NCBI RefSeq assembly: GCF_900239185.1
Contig: NZ_OENA01000049.1
Span: 1-64,000, forward strand
Direction: 5' to 3'
Origin: Tenacibaculum finnmarkense
GTDB taxonomy: Bacteria; Bacteroidota; Bacteroidia; Flavobacteriales; Flavobacteriaceae
Length of the DNA: 64,000 nucleotides
This document shows, in pieces, positions 53,301-61,603 of this stretch (its first letter is position 1; each line of letters starts with the position of its first letter). The notes under the pieces were generated by a model. That model was given only the letters and a program-made list of their open reading frames with translations. It did no database searches and was not told the origin of the DNA. Made by a program: the position numbers and the translations under genes.

Positions 53301-56300
53301 ACCAATAACTTTGAACAGTCAAATGTGGAGTATATTCAATTTTGGCTGATGGATCCGTATGAAAATTACTCGATTACTCAGGAGGAAGGTTTACCAGCAG
53401 GTGTAAATCCTCAAGATTTTAGCAATCAGGTAGGGAAGTTGTTTATCAATTTAGGAAATGTTTCTGAAGATATTTTAAAAGATGGACGAAAACAATATGA
53501 AAATGGTTTACCAGAAGATGGTGATAAAACCGATGGGCTTAATGTAAACGAAACCGCTTGGGGCAATATACCAATTAATCCATCGATTTTATATGCTTTT
53601 GATAATGATAACAACCATAGAAAAAATCAAGATATTGGTTTAGATGGATTGAATGATGCCGAAGAAACAGCTTTTCTTAAAAGAAAACATAATTTAACAG
53701 ATCAGCAAATAGCAAGCTTTGGAAATGACCCTGCGGGTGATAATTTTCAATATTTTAGAGGAGGCGCAATAGAGGCGTTAAATCCGTCAATTTTATCACG
53801 ATATAAAAACTTTAACGGTACACAAGGAAATTCGCCAACGGCAAGCCAATCGGGGGAGTCATATCCTACATCATCAACAGCATATCCTGATACTGAGGAT
53901 ATTAATAAGGATCAAACAATGAACCCTGTTAATAGTTATTTTGAATACGAAGTTTCATTAAATAAAGCCGATTTAATAAAAGGTCAAAATCATATTATTG
54001 ATGTTAAAGAAGGGGTATCGGTTAGTTTATCAAACGGACAAAAAATAACGCCTAAATGGTATCAATTTAGAATACCTATTCGAAATATTACTGAAGATCA
54101 AAAAATAAATGGAATTTCTGATTTTAATAGTATTCGCTTTATCAGAATGTTTTTAACCGAATTTAAAATGCCTGTTGTTTTACGATTTGGTGAATTAGAA
54201 TTGGTGCGTGGTGATTGGCGACGTTACACCAAAACATTCCCGGAAAATGGTGTTCCTGTTGCTTTAAAACCGAGCGAACTTAATAAGTTTGAAGTGGGTG
54301 TTGTTAGTATTGAGCAAAATCAGGAAAGATATCAATTGCCTCCAGGAATTCAACGAGAAGAATTACAGGGAACAAACAGAATTCAACGTCAAAATGAGCA
54401 ATCGGTAACCTTAAAAGTAAGCGATTTACCTGCCGATCAGGTAAGGACAATTTATAAAAATATTAGTATTGATATGCGTAGGTATAAAAAACTACGAATG
54501 TTTTTACATGCCGAAACTCCTACGGGTAGCGGTACTCAAAGTGGCGATATGGTTGCTGTTATCCGCCTAGGTACAGATTTGAATGACAATTATTATGAAA
54601 TTGAAAAACCGTTAAGTTTATCAACTTCTAATGCAACTTCTGAAGATGTTTGGTTGCCGGCAGAAAATAATTTAGAAATCCCTTTAAAAGAGCTTGCTAA
54701 CTTAAAATTATTAAGACCTTTAGAGGCGAGTATTACCGAAATATTTTCATCATCAAAAGTAGCTGGTTTAAAAATATCAGTAAAAGGAAACCCAACATTG
54801 GCACAAATAAAAACGGTAATGTTAGGGGTAAAAAATACATCGAATTCAACCAAAACAGCTGAGGTTTGGTTTAATGAATTACGAGCAGTTGGTTTTGATA
54901 ATAAAGGAGGATGGGCAACGGTTGTAAATGCCGATGCCAACCTTGCTGATGTAATGGATGTATCTTTAGCAGGTAGGATGTCAACCATTGGTTTTGGTAG
55001 TATTGAAGATAGAGTGCAACAACGAAGTATTGAGCAAACCAAGCAATATAGCGTTGCCACGAATGTTCAATTGGGTAAAATGATGCCTAAAAAATGGAAC
55101 ATTCAATTGCCGATGAGTTACAGTTATGGCGAAGAATTTAGAGATCCTAAATACGATCCTCAATTTCAGGATATTGAACTAAAAGCGGCGTTAGATAAAA
55201 ACCCAAATAGTAAAAATGCGCAAGATTATACGCGTAGAAAAAGTATTAGCTTTATCAATGTTAAAAAGAATAAAAATCCTGAAAGTAAAAAAACGCCAAA
55301 GTTTTATGATGTAGAAAATGTATCGGTTTCTTATGCGCATAATGAAGAGTTGCATCGAGATTATAATATTGAAAAATTTGAAAACACCAATGTAATGGCA
55401 GGGGCGAGTTATAATTTTAACTTCAAGCCTTTTGTTATTGAACCGTTTAAAAAATCGACAGTATTTAAAAGTAAGTATTTAAAGTTGATAAAAGATTTAA
55501 ATGTAAATCCTGTTCCTAAAACGATTGCGTTTAATTCTAAAATTAATAGAAGTTATAATACCCAACAATCACGAAATTTAATTGAAGGTTTAACTGCACA
55601 GCCCGAATTAATTCAACGTAGATTTTTATTTAATTGGGATTATACTGTTGGTTTTGATTTAACAAAATCATTGCAATTGAATTTTAATGCAACCAATAAT
55701 TATATTTATGATAGTTTTGGAACGGAAGAAAATTTAGAAATCTACGATCAGTTTTTTACCGTTGGACGCCCTGATAATTATCATCAGAAATTAAATGCGA
55801 CCTATAAATTACCGCTTAAAAAAATACCGTATTTGAATTTTGTAACTGCCGATTACGGCTACACTGCCGATTTTGATTGGAAAGCAGGTTCGCAGAGTGT
55901 TATTAATCAGAAAGATGAATTAACCGGCGAAATTACGACCATTGATTACCAAGATGTTGTTGGTAATATGATTCAGAATGCCAACACGCATAACTTAAAT
56001 GCTACGATTGATTTTGGGCGTTTTTATAAAACCCTAAAGCTTGATAAATTATTATTAAAAGGAACTAAAAAGAGCCCTGTTAAAAAAGTAGGTTTAAAAA
56101 AGAATGCTTCTTTTGGGCGTAAAATATTGAAAGCTACCTATGATATTTTAACCTCAGTAAAAAGAGGTAAAATTAGTTATTCTCAAAATAATGGAACTTT
56201 ATTACAGGGGTACAAACCTTCAGTTGGTTTTTTAGGAAGGAACAATTATGCTGGTGGTACTGCGCCATCTTTAGGATTTGTATTTGGTAGTCAAACAGCT

Positions 56301-57494
56301 ATTTTAAATACGGCTATTGAAAACGGATGGTTGGTTACAAGAACAAGTCAAACAGATAAAAAACAACCGTATTACAGTAAGAATTACGGAAAAACAGCCT
56401 ATAAAAAGTTAGATTATACAGTGTCTGTAAAACCTTTTAAAAATTTAACGATTGATTTAAGAGCAAATAAAATTCATACCAGTAATTTAAACCAACAGTT
56501 AGATGTAATTTCTGATGGAGCTGGTGGTTTTGAGCAAGACCCAAAAATTAAAGCCTTCGAAACAGGTAATTACAGTACGAGTCATTTTATGATGGGAACT
56601 ATTTTTACAAACAATGATGCTTTATACGATACCTTTTTAGCAAACCGAGCAACAATTTCGGAACGCTTATCTGCTGCATCAAAATTACCAAACACGCCAG
56701 ATGCAGGATATAAAATAACAGGGCAACAAGTAATGCTTCCTGCATTTGTAGCAGCATATTCAGGAATTAATGCCAGCAAGGTAAGTACCAATGTGTTTAA
56801 AAATATTCCAATTCCTAATTGGACATTGCGTTTTAATGGGTTAATGCAATATAAGTGGTTTAAAAAATCATTCTCATCATTTACCGTATCTCATGGGTAT
56901 AAATCATCCTATACAATAGGAAATTACACCAATAATTTACAATATGATACATCGGTAGCAACAAATACAAATAATTCTGGTAATTATCAGTCAGAACTAC
57001 TACTTTCGTCAGCAACTTTAATCGATGAGTTTTCTCCTTTGGTAAAAGTCGATTTTAGAATGAAAAATTCATTTTCATTTAAAGGAGAAATACGAAGAGA
57101 TAGAAGCTTAACATTAAATTTTAATAACAACACTTTAACCGATGTTAAAGGAACAGAATATGTTGTTGGCTTTGGATATAAAATTAAAGATGTTAAATTT
57201 GTAACCAAATTTACTGGAAAAAAGCAAACCGTAAAAGGAGATATTAATTTAAGAGCAGATGTTTCTTTAAGAGATAATTTAACTTTAATACGAAGTGTTG
57301 ATAAAGAGAATAGTCAAATAACAGGAGGAGAGAAATTATTAGGGTTAAAATTTATTGCCGATTATAATTTAAGTAGTAGTTTAACAGCGTCGTTTTATTA
57401 CAACCATCAAACGTTTAAATACGCGGTGTCAACTACATTTCCAAGGCAGTCAATTAATGCGGGAATCAATATTATATATAATTTAGGAAATTAA
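50352..57494 (+). CDS. sprA: cell-surface gliding / type IX secretion translocon protein SprA
   Basis: Giant outer-membrane protein (2380 residues) that forms the pore of the type IX secretion system, needed for secretion of adhesins and for gliding in flavobacteria. The start is a TTG at 50352, 6 bp after ruvA; signal peptide MKKKVINIFLTTLALLVSVVSFSQ, which supports this start because the sequence is complete from the first residue. Family regions include LGDFEASQ-like YLDDFEASQIPINLGSPQQW, a region with VSYAHNEELHRDYNIE, and long stretches of beta strands ending INIIYNLGN. Length fits Sov/SprA. The presence of sprA implies the rest of the T9SS elsewhere in the genome. Confidence 0.96.
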   Translation: MKKKVINIFLTTLALLVSVVSFSQNTGSTTNNIVKKDTLIPLKYRFSNTQKGALFLNNPTEKIVRYDKAINKFVMVEKIGDYTIGTPIFMTPNEYKKYRLKNDIKAYFQEKVAATNPKNKGGKKARKNLLPKYYVNSKFFESIFGGNTVDVKPTGQVNIKLGGVYQKNENPQISIENQSNFTFDFDQQLSVGLQAKIGERLKVTANYDTQSTFDFQNIIKLEYTPTQDDIIRNIEAGNVSMPIKNSLINGAQTLFGVKTELQFGKTHITAAFSQQNSQSKTVVAEGGATIEPFELRASDYDNDRHFFLGHYFRENYKEALVNYPLVNSPINITRVEVWVTNTSQNVTDYRSIVGLADLGESNTKSLVNTEVKKLNGSPVTANGFNIPDNKVNKLANLLTESGEIRDVATIDAAIKSEGIKAKQGYNYSYLQNARKLQPNEFRVHNQLGFISLNRRLNDGEVLAVAYEYTVVGASNGETVFKVGEFSNDGVVAPSNLVVKLLRSEILNTIRPNTSAPGFLGEAFPTWQLMMKNVYALGAFPLQREGFRIELLYRDDQTGTLQNTLQNAETDKNDADKAVRKKPLLRIFNLDKLDQSEYAVPKGDGFFDYVDGITVNSERGYVIFPEPEPFGNGLKDALTNASDQKKYLFEELYLTTKIQAKNEYQNKDKFFLKGYFKAATSRGISLGGFNIPRGSVRVTAGGRQLVEGIDYVVDYQLGRVQILDAGLEASGIPINATTESNNLFSQQRKTFIGIDVEHRFSENFTLGGTYLNVSEKPITPKVNFGGEPINNTMLGFNLAYSSEVPFLTKLANKLPFVETDAPSNVSVRADLAYLIPGSPSGINVDGTATSYLDDFEASQIPINLGSPQQWFLASTPESQQLNGGSGDLSYNYNRAKIAWYNVDQLFYAGSNRPGNIDENELSRNEVRQIRYNELFPNTDLDITQQNLVRTLDLAYYPSERGPYNYNVGQETATKRWAGIMRPLTTNNFEQSNVEYIQFWLMDPYENYSITQEEGLPAGVNPQDFSNQVGKLFINLGNVSEDILKDGRKQYENGLPEDGDKTDGLNVNETAWGNIPINPSILYAFDNDNNHRKNQDIGLDGLNDAEETAFLKRKHNLTDQQIASFGNDPAGDNFQYFRGGAIEALNPSILSRYKNFNGTQGNSPTASQSGESYPTSSTAYPDTEDINKDQTMNPVNSYFEYEVSLNKADLIKGQNHIIDVKEGVSVSLSNGQKITPKWYQFRIPIRNITEDQKINGISDFNSIRFIRMFLTEFKMPVVLRFGELELVRGDWRRYTKTFPENGVPVALKPSELNKFEVGVVSIEQNQERYQLPPGIQREELQGTNRIQRQNEQSVTLKVSDLPADQVRTIYKNISIDMRRYKKLRMFLHAETPTGSGTQSGDMVAVIRLGTDLNDNYYEIEKPLSLSTSNATSEDVWLPAENNLEIPLKELANLKLLRPLEASITEIFSSSKVAGLKISVKGNPTLAQIKTVMLGVKNTSNSTKTAEVWFNELRAVGFDNKGGWATVVNADANLADVMDVSLAGRMSTIGFGSIEDRVQQRSIEQTKQYSVATNVQLGKMMPKKWNIQLPMSYSYGEEFRDPKYDPQFQDIELKAALDKNPNSKNAQDYTRRKSISFINVKKNKNPESKKTPKFYDVENVSVSYAHNEELHRDYNIEKFENTNVMAGASYNFNFKPFVIEPFKKSTVFKSKYLKLIKDLNVNPVPKTIAFNSKINRSYNTQQSRNLIEGLTAQPELIQRRFLFNWDYTVGFDLTKSLQLNFNATNNYIYDSFGTEENLEIYDQFFTVGRPDNYHQKLNATYKLPLKKIPYLNFVTADYGYTADFDWKAGSQSVINQKDELTGEITTIDYQDVVGNMIQNANTHNLNATIDFGRFYKTLKLDKLLLKGTKKSPVKKVGLKKNASFGRKILKATYDILTSVKRGKISYSQNNGTLLQGYKPSVGFLGRNNYAGGTAPSLGFVFGSQTAILNTAIENGWLVTRTSQTDKKQPYYSKNYGKTAYKKLDYTVSVKPFKNLTIDLRANKIHTSNLNQQLDVISDGAGGFEQDPKIKAFETGNYSTSHFMMGTIFTNNDALYDTFLANRATISERLSAASKLPNTPDAGYKITGQQVMLPAFVAAYSGINASKVSTNVFKNIPIPNWTLRFNGLMQYKWFKKSFSSFTVSHGYKSSYTIGNYTNNLQYDTSVATNTNNSGNYQSELLLSSATLIDEFSPLVKVDFRMKNSFSFKGEIRRDRSLTLNFNNNTLTDVKGTEYVVGFGYKIKDVKFVTKFTGKKQTVKGDINLRADVSLRDNLTLIRSVDKENSQITGGEKLLGLKFIADYNLSSSLTASFYYNHQTFKYAVSTTFPRQSINAGINIIYNLGN

Positions 57495-57518
57495 AACAAA
57501 CACAATAAAAATAGTACA

Positions 57519-57899
57519 ATGAACATTCCATCAGAATTAAAGTTTACAAAAGACCACGAATGGGTTAAAATTGAACAAGGTGTAGCAACAATTGGTATTA
57601 CCGATTTTGCACAAGGAGAATTAGGTGACATCGTTTATGTAGATGTTGATACTTTAGACGAAACTTTAGATATTGAAGAAGTTTTTGGTTCGGTAGAAGC
57701 AGTTAAAACGGTATCTGATCTTTTTATGCCTTTATCAGGAGAGGTAATCGAATTTAATGAGAAATTAGAAGACGAGCCAGAATTAGTAAATTCAGATCCT
57801 TACGGTGATGGTTGGATGATAAAAATTAAATTATCAGAAATTTCACAAACGGAAGATTTATTAAGTGCTCAAGCGTATCAAGAGCTTATTAAAGGATAA
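57519..57899 (+). CDS. gcvH: glycine cleavage system H protein
   Basis: Lipoyl carrier shuttling the methylamine group between the P and T proteins during glycine breakdown. The 126 residues fit the family; the lipoylated lysine is K63 in [11 protein letters not shown], with the surrounding acidic and hydrophobic pattern intact, and the C-terminal [11 protein letters not shown]. It is downstream of sprA and overlaps vanZ-like by 35 bp. gcvP and gcvT are elsewhere, which is normal for this order. Confidence 0.97.
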   Translation: MNIPSELKFTKDHEWVKIEQGVATIGITDFAQGELGDIVYVDVDTLDETLDIEEVFGSVEAVKTVSDLFMPLSGEVIEFNEKLEDEPELVNSDPYGDGWMIKIKLSEISQTEDLLSAQAYQELIKG

Positions 57900-58239
57900 T
57901 TTAACGATAATAGCAATACTGATAAGCATCGGTATTGCTATTCTTAGTTTAATTAAAATTGGAAAACCACCCGCTATTATTCAAATAAAAAATTTAGACA
58001 AATACGAGCATGCTTTTGCTTATTTTGTTTTATGCTTTGTTTGGTTAATTGCCTTTGATAAAACAAAAATAAATAAAGTTATAATTGTTTTTTGCTGTTT
58101 ATTTTACGGCATAATTATTGAAGGGCTTCAGGTAACAATAACAACATACCGATCAGGTGATGTTTTAGATATTGTAGCAAATACGACGGGTATTTTAATA
58201 GCTTATATGATGTACTTTCTTTTTTTGAGAAAAATGTAA
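57865..58239 (+). CDS. VanZ-like membrane protein
   Basis: Membrane protein of 124 residues with four hydrophobic segments and the VanZ-type [20 protein letters not shown] segment (residues about 46-65; conserved H). The start is a GTG at 57865 inside the end of gcvH (35-bp overlap in another frame). Starting later would cut into the first membrane helix ([15 protein letters not shown]), so the overlap is real. The C-terminus holds [17 protein letters not shown], typical of VanZ. In this gene order it is a conserved flavobacterial neighbour; teicoplanin resistance is not implied. Confidence 0.85.
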   Translation: MLKRIKSLLKDNLTIIAILISIGIAILSLIKIGKPPAIIQIKNLDKYEHAFAYFVLCFVWLIAFDKTKINKVIIVFCCLFYGIIIEGLQVTITTYRSGDVLDIVANTTGILIAYMMYFLFLRKM

Positions 58240-58311
58240 CTATTTAAAGAATTAGCTTGTAAAAGTTGAAATAAATTAATTAAATTAGCGAACTATTAAA
58301 AAACATTTAGG

Positions 58312-59034
58312 ATGGAAATTAAGAAGAATCCAAAGTCAAATTTAGAGAATTATAGTAAACTGTTTATGCAGCTAGGTTTGGTTTTAGCTTTATTTGTAAC
58401 ATATGTTGCAATTGAAAATAAAACATATGATAAAACATATGGCGTTTTAGAAGGTGTTGAAATGGCGTCTGAAATTGAAGAAGAAACAATTGAATTAACC
58501 ATTGAGCCACCAAAACCAAAACAAAACACACCACCACCACCAGCTCCAGATAAAATTGAAGTTGTTGAAGATGAGAAGGAAGTAGAAGAAACTGTTATTG
58601 AGTCAACTGAAACTGATGAATCTGAAGCTGTTGAGGTAGAAGATATTGAAGAAGTAGAAGAAGAAGAAGAAGTGGTAGAAGATGTACCATTTTCTATTAT
58701 TGAAGAAGTGCCAATTTTCCCAGGTTGTACAGGATCGAAAGCAGAAAAGAAAGCCTGTTTAAATAAAAAATTACAGAAACACGTACAACGTAATTTTGAT
58801 GCTGAATTAGCAAATGAGTTAGGTTTAGCGCCAGGAAAGAAACGTATTTATGTTCAATTTAAAATTGACAAAGATGGTTCTATTACTAGTGTAAACGCAA
58901 GAGCTCCTCACCCAAGGTTAAAAAAAGAGGCTATTCGTGTAGCTAAAAAAATACCTAAAATGAAACCAGGTAGACAAAGAGGTAGAGCAGTAAGAGTAGG
59001 GTACACATTACCTATTACTTTTAATGTAGAATAA
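58312..59034 (+). CDS. tonB: energy transducer TonB
   Basis: Transfers proton-motive force from ExbBD to outer-membrane receptors; 240 residues. One N-terminal membrane helix (about 18-36), a Pro-rich linker (PPKPKQNTPPPPAP near 63-76), a long acidic segment, and a C-terminal TonB domain (about 140-240, EVPIFPGCTG, LGLAPGKKRIYVQFKIDKDG, YTLPITFNVE). Two Cys in the C-terminal domain (FPGCTG and KACLNKK) are typical of Bacteroidota TonB. It could serve the receptors in this window. A terminator follows. Confidence 0.93.
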   Translation: MEIKKNPKSNLENYSKLFMQLGLVLALFVTYVAIENKTYDKTYGVLEGVEMASEIEEETIELTIEPPKPKQNTPPPPAPDKIEVVEDEKEVEETVIESTETDESEAVEVEDIEEVEEEEEVVEDVPFSIIEEVPIFPGCTGSKAEKKACLNKKLQKHVQRNFDAELANELGLAPGKKRIYVQFKIDKDGSITSVNARAPHPRLKKEAIRVAKKIPKMKPGRQRGRAVRVGYTLPITFNVE

Positions 59035-59057
59035 ATTACTTTTAGTATTATATATAT

Positions 59058-59087
59058 AAAAGCAGCCCTATTTGGGTTGCTTTTTTT
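59058..59087 (+). terminator. terminator after tonB
   Basis: AAAAGCAGCCC pairs with GGGTTGCTTTT (one G-T pair), loop TATTT, followed by a T-run. Confidence 0.85.
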
Positions 59088-59097
59088 ATGACTGATA

Positions 59098-59128
59098 TTT
59101 TTTTTAGATGAAATTTAAACAGGCTTTA
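59098..59128 (+). repeat. dispersed TTTAAACAGGC repeat, copy 5
   Basis: T-run then AGATGAAATTTAAACAGG and CTTTA. Best-preserved copy, 57 kb from the glpK group. Confidence 0.5.
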
Positions 59129-59284
59129 ATAGCCTATTTATTTAAAATTAAATACGATAAAAGACTAGCGATAATTGGTTGTGTGAAAAAAAATATCATA
59201 AAACATTTGTTTTCAAGTATTTAGTTATGTGTATTTGCCTAGTGGTTTTAAAACCACTACTTTTTCTTTTTCATAGCAATTTTT

Positions 59285-59310
59285 CCCACTCAATTTTGAG
59301 TGGGTTTTTT
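59285..59310. terminator. hairpin with T-run
   Basis: CCCACTCAA (59285-59293) pairs with TTGAGTGGG (59296-59304), T6 follows. Confidence 0.7.
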
Positions 59311-59330
59311 ATGCCTTTTATTTAAAGCAT

Positions 59331-59366
59331 AAAAAAACCATCAAAATAATTTTTGATGGTTTTTTT
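59331..59366. terminator. bidirectional terminator after hemD
   Basis: AAAAAAACCATCAAAA (59331-59346) and TTTTGATGGTTTTTTT (59351-59366) pair perfectly; terminates hemD on the minus strand. Confidence 0.9.
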
Positions 59367-59384
59367 ATAGGCTAAAAAGTATTG

Positions 59385-60131
59385 TTATTTTTTATTAATA
59401 CCTTTTATATATTTGTCTAAAGCCATAGTCATTGAAGGTGTTTCAGGTGTTGGTGCAGCAACATCTACGCGCAAGCCTCTATCTTCAACAGCTTTAACGG
59501 TTGAGTTTCCAAAAACGGCTATTTTTGTTTCGTTCTGTTTAAAATTAGGAAAGTTTTGGAATAAACTATCAATTCCTGAAGGACTAAAGAATACTAAAAC
59601 ATCATAAAAAACACTTTGTAGGTCAGATAAATCACTAACAACTGTTTTATATAAGTTAGCACGTTTCCAATTAACTCCTAGTTTGTCTAATTCAGCAGGG
59701 ATTAATGGTTTTAATTTATCCGAAGATGGTAATAAAAATTTCTCGTCTTTGTGTTTTTTTATCAATTTAATTAGATCAGGAAAAGTTCTGCTACCAACAT
59801 AGATTTTACGTTTTCTGTACACAACATATTTTTGTAAATAAAAAGCAACTGCTTCTGATTGACAAAAATACTTCATTGAGTCAGGAACTGTAAAACGCAT
59901 TTCTTCGGCAATTCTAAAAAAATGATCAACAGCATTTCTGCTTGTTAAAATAATTGCAGTATAGTTTTTTAAATCAATTTTTTGAGTTCTAACGTCTTTT
60001 CCGTCGATACCCTCAACATGAATAAAAGATCGAAAATCAATTTTTACTTTTTGTTTTTCTGCTAAATCAAAATAAGGAGAAGTTTCCGTTTTGGGAGCAG
60101 GTTGAGAGACTAAAATAGTTTTCACTTTCAT
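59385..60131 (-). CDS. hemD: uroporphyrinogen-III synthase
   Basis: Cyclises hydroxymethylbilane to uroporphyrinogen III in haem and sirohaem synthesis. The 248 residues form the two-domain HemD fold; visible parts are the N-terminal KTILVSQPAP, the central AIILTSRNAVDHFFRIAEEM, DVLVFFSPSGIDSLFQNFP and IAVFGNSTVKAVEDRGLRVD. This family is poorly conserved in sequence, but the S-P-S-G and G-N-S-T turns are characteristic. DUF4271 is just upstream (13 bp), the usual flavobacterial pairing. Confidence 0.9.
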   Translation of the reverse strand: MKVKTILVSQPAPKTETSPYFDLAEKQKVKIDFRSFIHVEGIDGKDVRTQKIDLKNYTAIILTSRNAVDHFFRIAEEMRFTVPDSMKYFCQSEAVAFYLQKYVVYRKRKIYVGSRTFPDLIKLIKKHKDEKFLLPSSDKLKPLIPAELDKLGVNWKRANLYKTVVSDLSDLQSVFYDVLVFFSPSGIDSLFQNFPNFKQNETKIAVFGNSTVKAVEDRGLRVDVAAPTPETPSMTMALDKYIKGINKK

Positions 60132-60144
60132 ATGTTTTTCTCTT

Positions 60145-60783
60145 TTACGTAGTAGTTATTTTATAAACAATTAGTAGGGGTGCTATTTCAAGGGTGCAAA
60201 AGTACAAAATAAAATAAAAGAACTTACGTATAACTATTTTTTTGTTATTAATAAAGATTAAAAAAGCCCTGAAAATAAATAAGATAAGGCTATAAATAAG
60301 TAAAAATAAAGGAGAGTTAAACGCATACTGATAGATAATTATGGCTGGAAATAACCATAAGCTAAGATTGCTTAAATAACCTGATTTTGTAGCTAAGAAA
60401 TATTTAGTATTATAATTAGATTGAATAATATTAGCCAAAATAGCTTCTAAAGAATATTTTAATACATAATACAGAACCACAAAACAGAGCGCTATTGTGT
60501 AGTTGAAAAAAGTAGGCAAATAATATTTTTGAAGTAGCATTAAAAACAAGAACAACGAAATTGTTATTGTAGCGAAAAAAAATAAGAGTATGTAAAATAC
60601 GGAAAAAACACTCGGATTATCTTCTACTTTTTTTTTGAAAAACCCCGAAGTAAAAAAAGCAAAGGTATAATCTCGCAATTTATCAGGCGCAAGTAGTTTC
60701 ATTATCGCTACTAAAATAATAGCAAATAAAATGACTAAGGTAATCCAGTTATTGTCGGTTATAATGCGTTCAATTGCTTGCAA
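60145..60783 (-). CDS. DUF4271 membrane protein
   Basis: Integral membrane protein of 212 residues with six hydrophobic segments and no soluble domain. The start is a TTG at 60783 (no better ATG, and the N-terminus MQAIERIITDNNWITLVIL matches the usual family form). DUF4271 genes commonly precede hemD in flavobacteria, as here with 13 bp between. Function unknown; a link with haem pathway intermediates or membrane insertion is only suggested by the pairing. Divergent from the glycosyltransferase. Confidence 0.82.
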   Translation of the reverse strand: MQAIERIITDNNWITLVILFAIILVAIMKLLAPDKLRDYTFAFFTSGFFKKKVEDNPSVFSVFYILLFFFATITISLFLFLMLLQKYYLPTFFNYTIALCFVVLYYVLKYSLEAILANIIQSNYNTKYFLATKSGYLSNLSLWLFPAIIIYQYAFNSPLFLLIYSLILFIFRAFLIFINNKKIVIRKFFYFILYFCTLEIAPLLIVYKITTT

Positions 60784-60834
60784 TCGTATTTGTTTTATGC
60801 TTTAATTTAACACAAAATTAGTGATAATTTAGTG

Positions 60835-60842
60835 TATATTTG
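60835..60842 (+). promoter_or_regulatory. candidate -7 box for the glycosyltransferase gene
   Basis: TATATTTG, 22 bp before the ATG at 60865; overlaps an earlier in-frame start, arguing for the later one. Confidence 0.45.
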
Positions 60843-60864
60843 CTTAGTTTTAGATGAAAATTAC

Positions 60865-61587
60865 ATGAAATCAGACGCTTTAGTTATAATACCTACTTAT
60901 AACGAAAAAGAAAACATAGCGGCAATAATACAAGCAACTTTTAGTCAAGAAAAAGAGTTTGATATTTTAGTTGTTGATGACAATTCACCCGATGGCACTG
61001 CTAATATCGTAGCGAATTTACAAAAAGAATATCCGAACAGGCTTTATATTGAAAAAAGAACCGGAAAAAATGGATTAGGAACTGCTTATATTCATGGTTT
61101 TAAATGGGCAATTGCCAAAAAATATGATTTTATCATTGAAATGGATGCCGATTTTTCACACAATCCTGCCGATTTAATTAAATTATACAATGCCTGTGCT
61201 ATTGATGGAGCTGATGTTTCTGTCGGATCTCGATATTCAGTAGGTGTAAACGTGGTTAATTGGCCAATGAAACGAGTTTTATTATCGTATTGTGCCTCTA
61301 AATATGTGCGTTTTATTACCAGAATACCAGTGCACGATACCACTGCAGGTTTTGTATGTTGGAAACGAAAAGTTTTAGAAACAATTCGCTTTGATAAAAT
61401 TAAATTTATAGGATATGCTTTTCAAATTGAAATGAAATTTAAAGCATGGAAGCATAAATTTACCATTAAAGAAGTATCGGTTATTTTTACAGATAGAGTT
61501 TTAGGAACTTCAAAATTAAGTTCTGGAATTATTAAAGAGGCCGTATTTGGAGTGATAAAAATGACATTAAAAGGCTTACCAAAATAA
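60865..61587 (+). CDS. polyprenol-phosphate mannosyltransferase-type glycosyltransferase
   Basis: GT2-family glycosyltransferase of 240 residues from ATG 60865, resembling dolichol-phosphate mannose synthase (DPM1). Nucleotide-sugar site: VIIPTYNEKENI (7-18), VDDNSPDGT and the catalytic-type MDADFSHNP with DAD 94-96. RYSVGVNVVNWPMKRVL and TAGFVCWKRKVLE are characteristic. It has no obvious membrane helix, as in the short soluble or peripheral form. Likely makes a polyprenyl-phosphate sugar for protein or surface glycan modification; the sugar is uncertain. Confidence 0.9.
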   Translation: MKSDALVIIPTYNEKENIAAIIQATFSQEKEFDILVVDDNSPDGTANIVANLQKEYPNRLYIEKRTGKNGLGTAYIHGFKWAIAKKYDFIIEMDADFSHNPADLIKLYNACAIDGADVSVGSRYSVGVNVVNWPMKRVLLSYCASKYVRFITRIPVHDTTAGFVCWKRKVLETIRFDKIKFIGYAFQIEMKFKAWKHKFTIKEVSVIFTDRVLGTSKLSSGIIKEAVFGVIKMTLKGLPK

Positions 61588-61603
61588 CAACACAACTACA
61601 ACT

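Larger units (their letters stand above)
59035..59384. other. 350-bp intergenic region with repeat and hairpins
   Basis: No gene. It contains the tonB terminator, repeat copy 5, the 18-bp palindrome AGTGGTTTTAAAACCACT (59241-59258), a CCCACTCAA/TTGAGTGGG hairpin with a T-run and a further 16-bp-arm hairpin before the minus-strand hemD stop. Confidence 0.65.
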
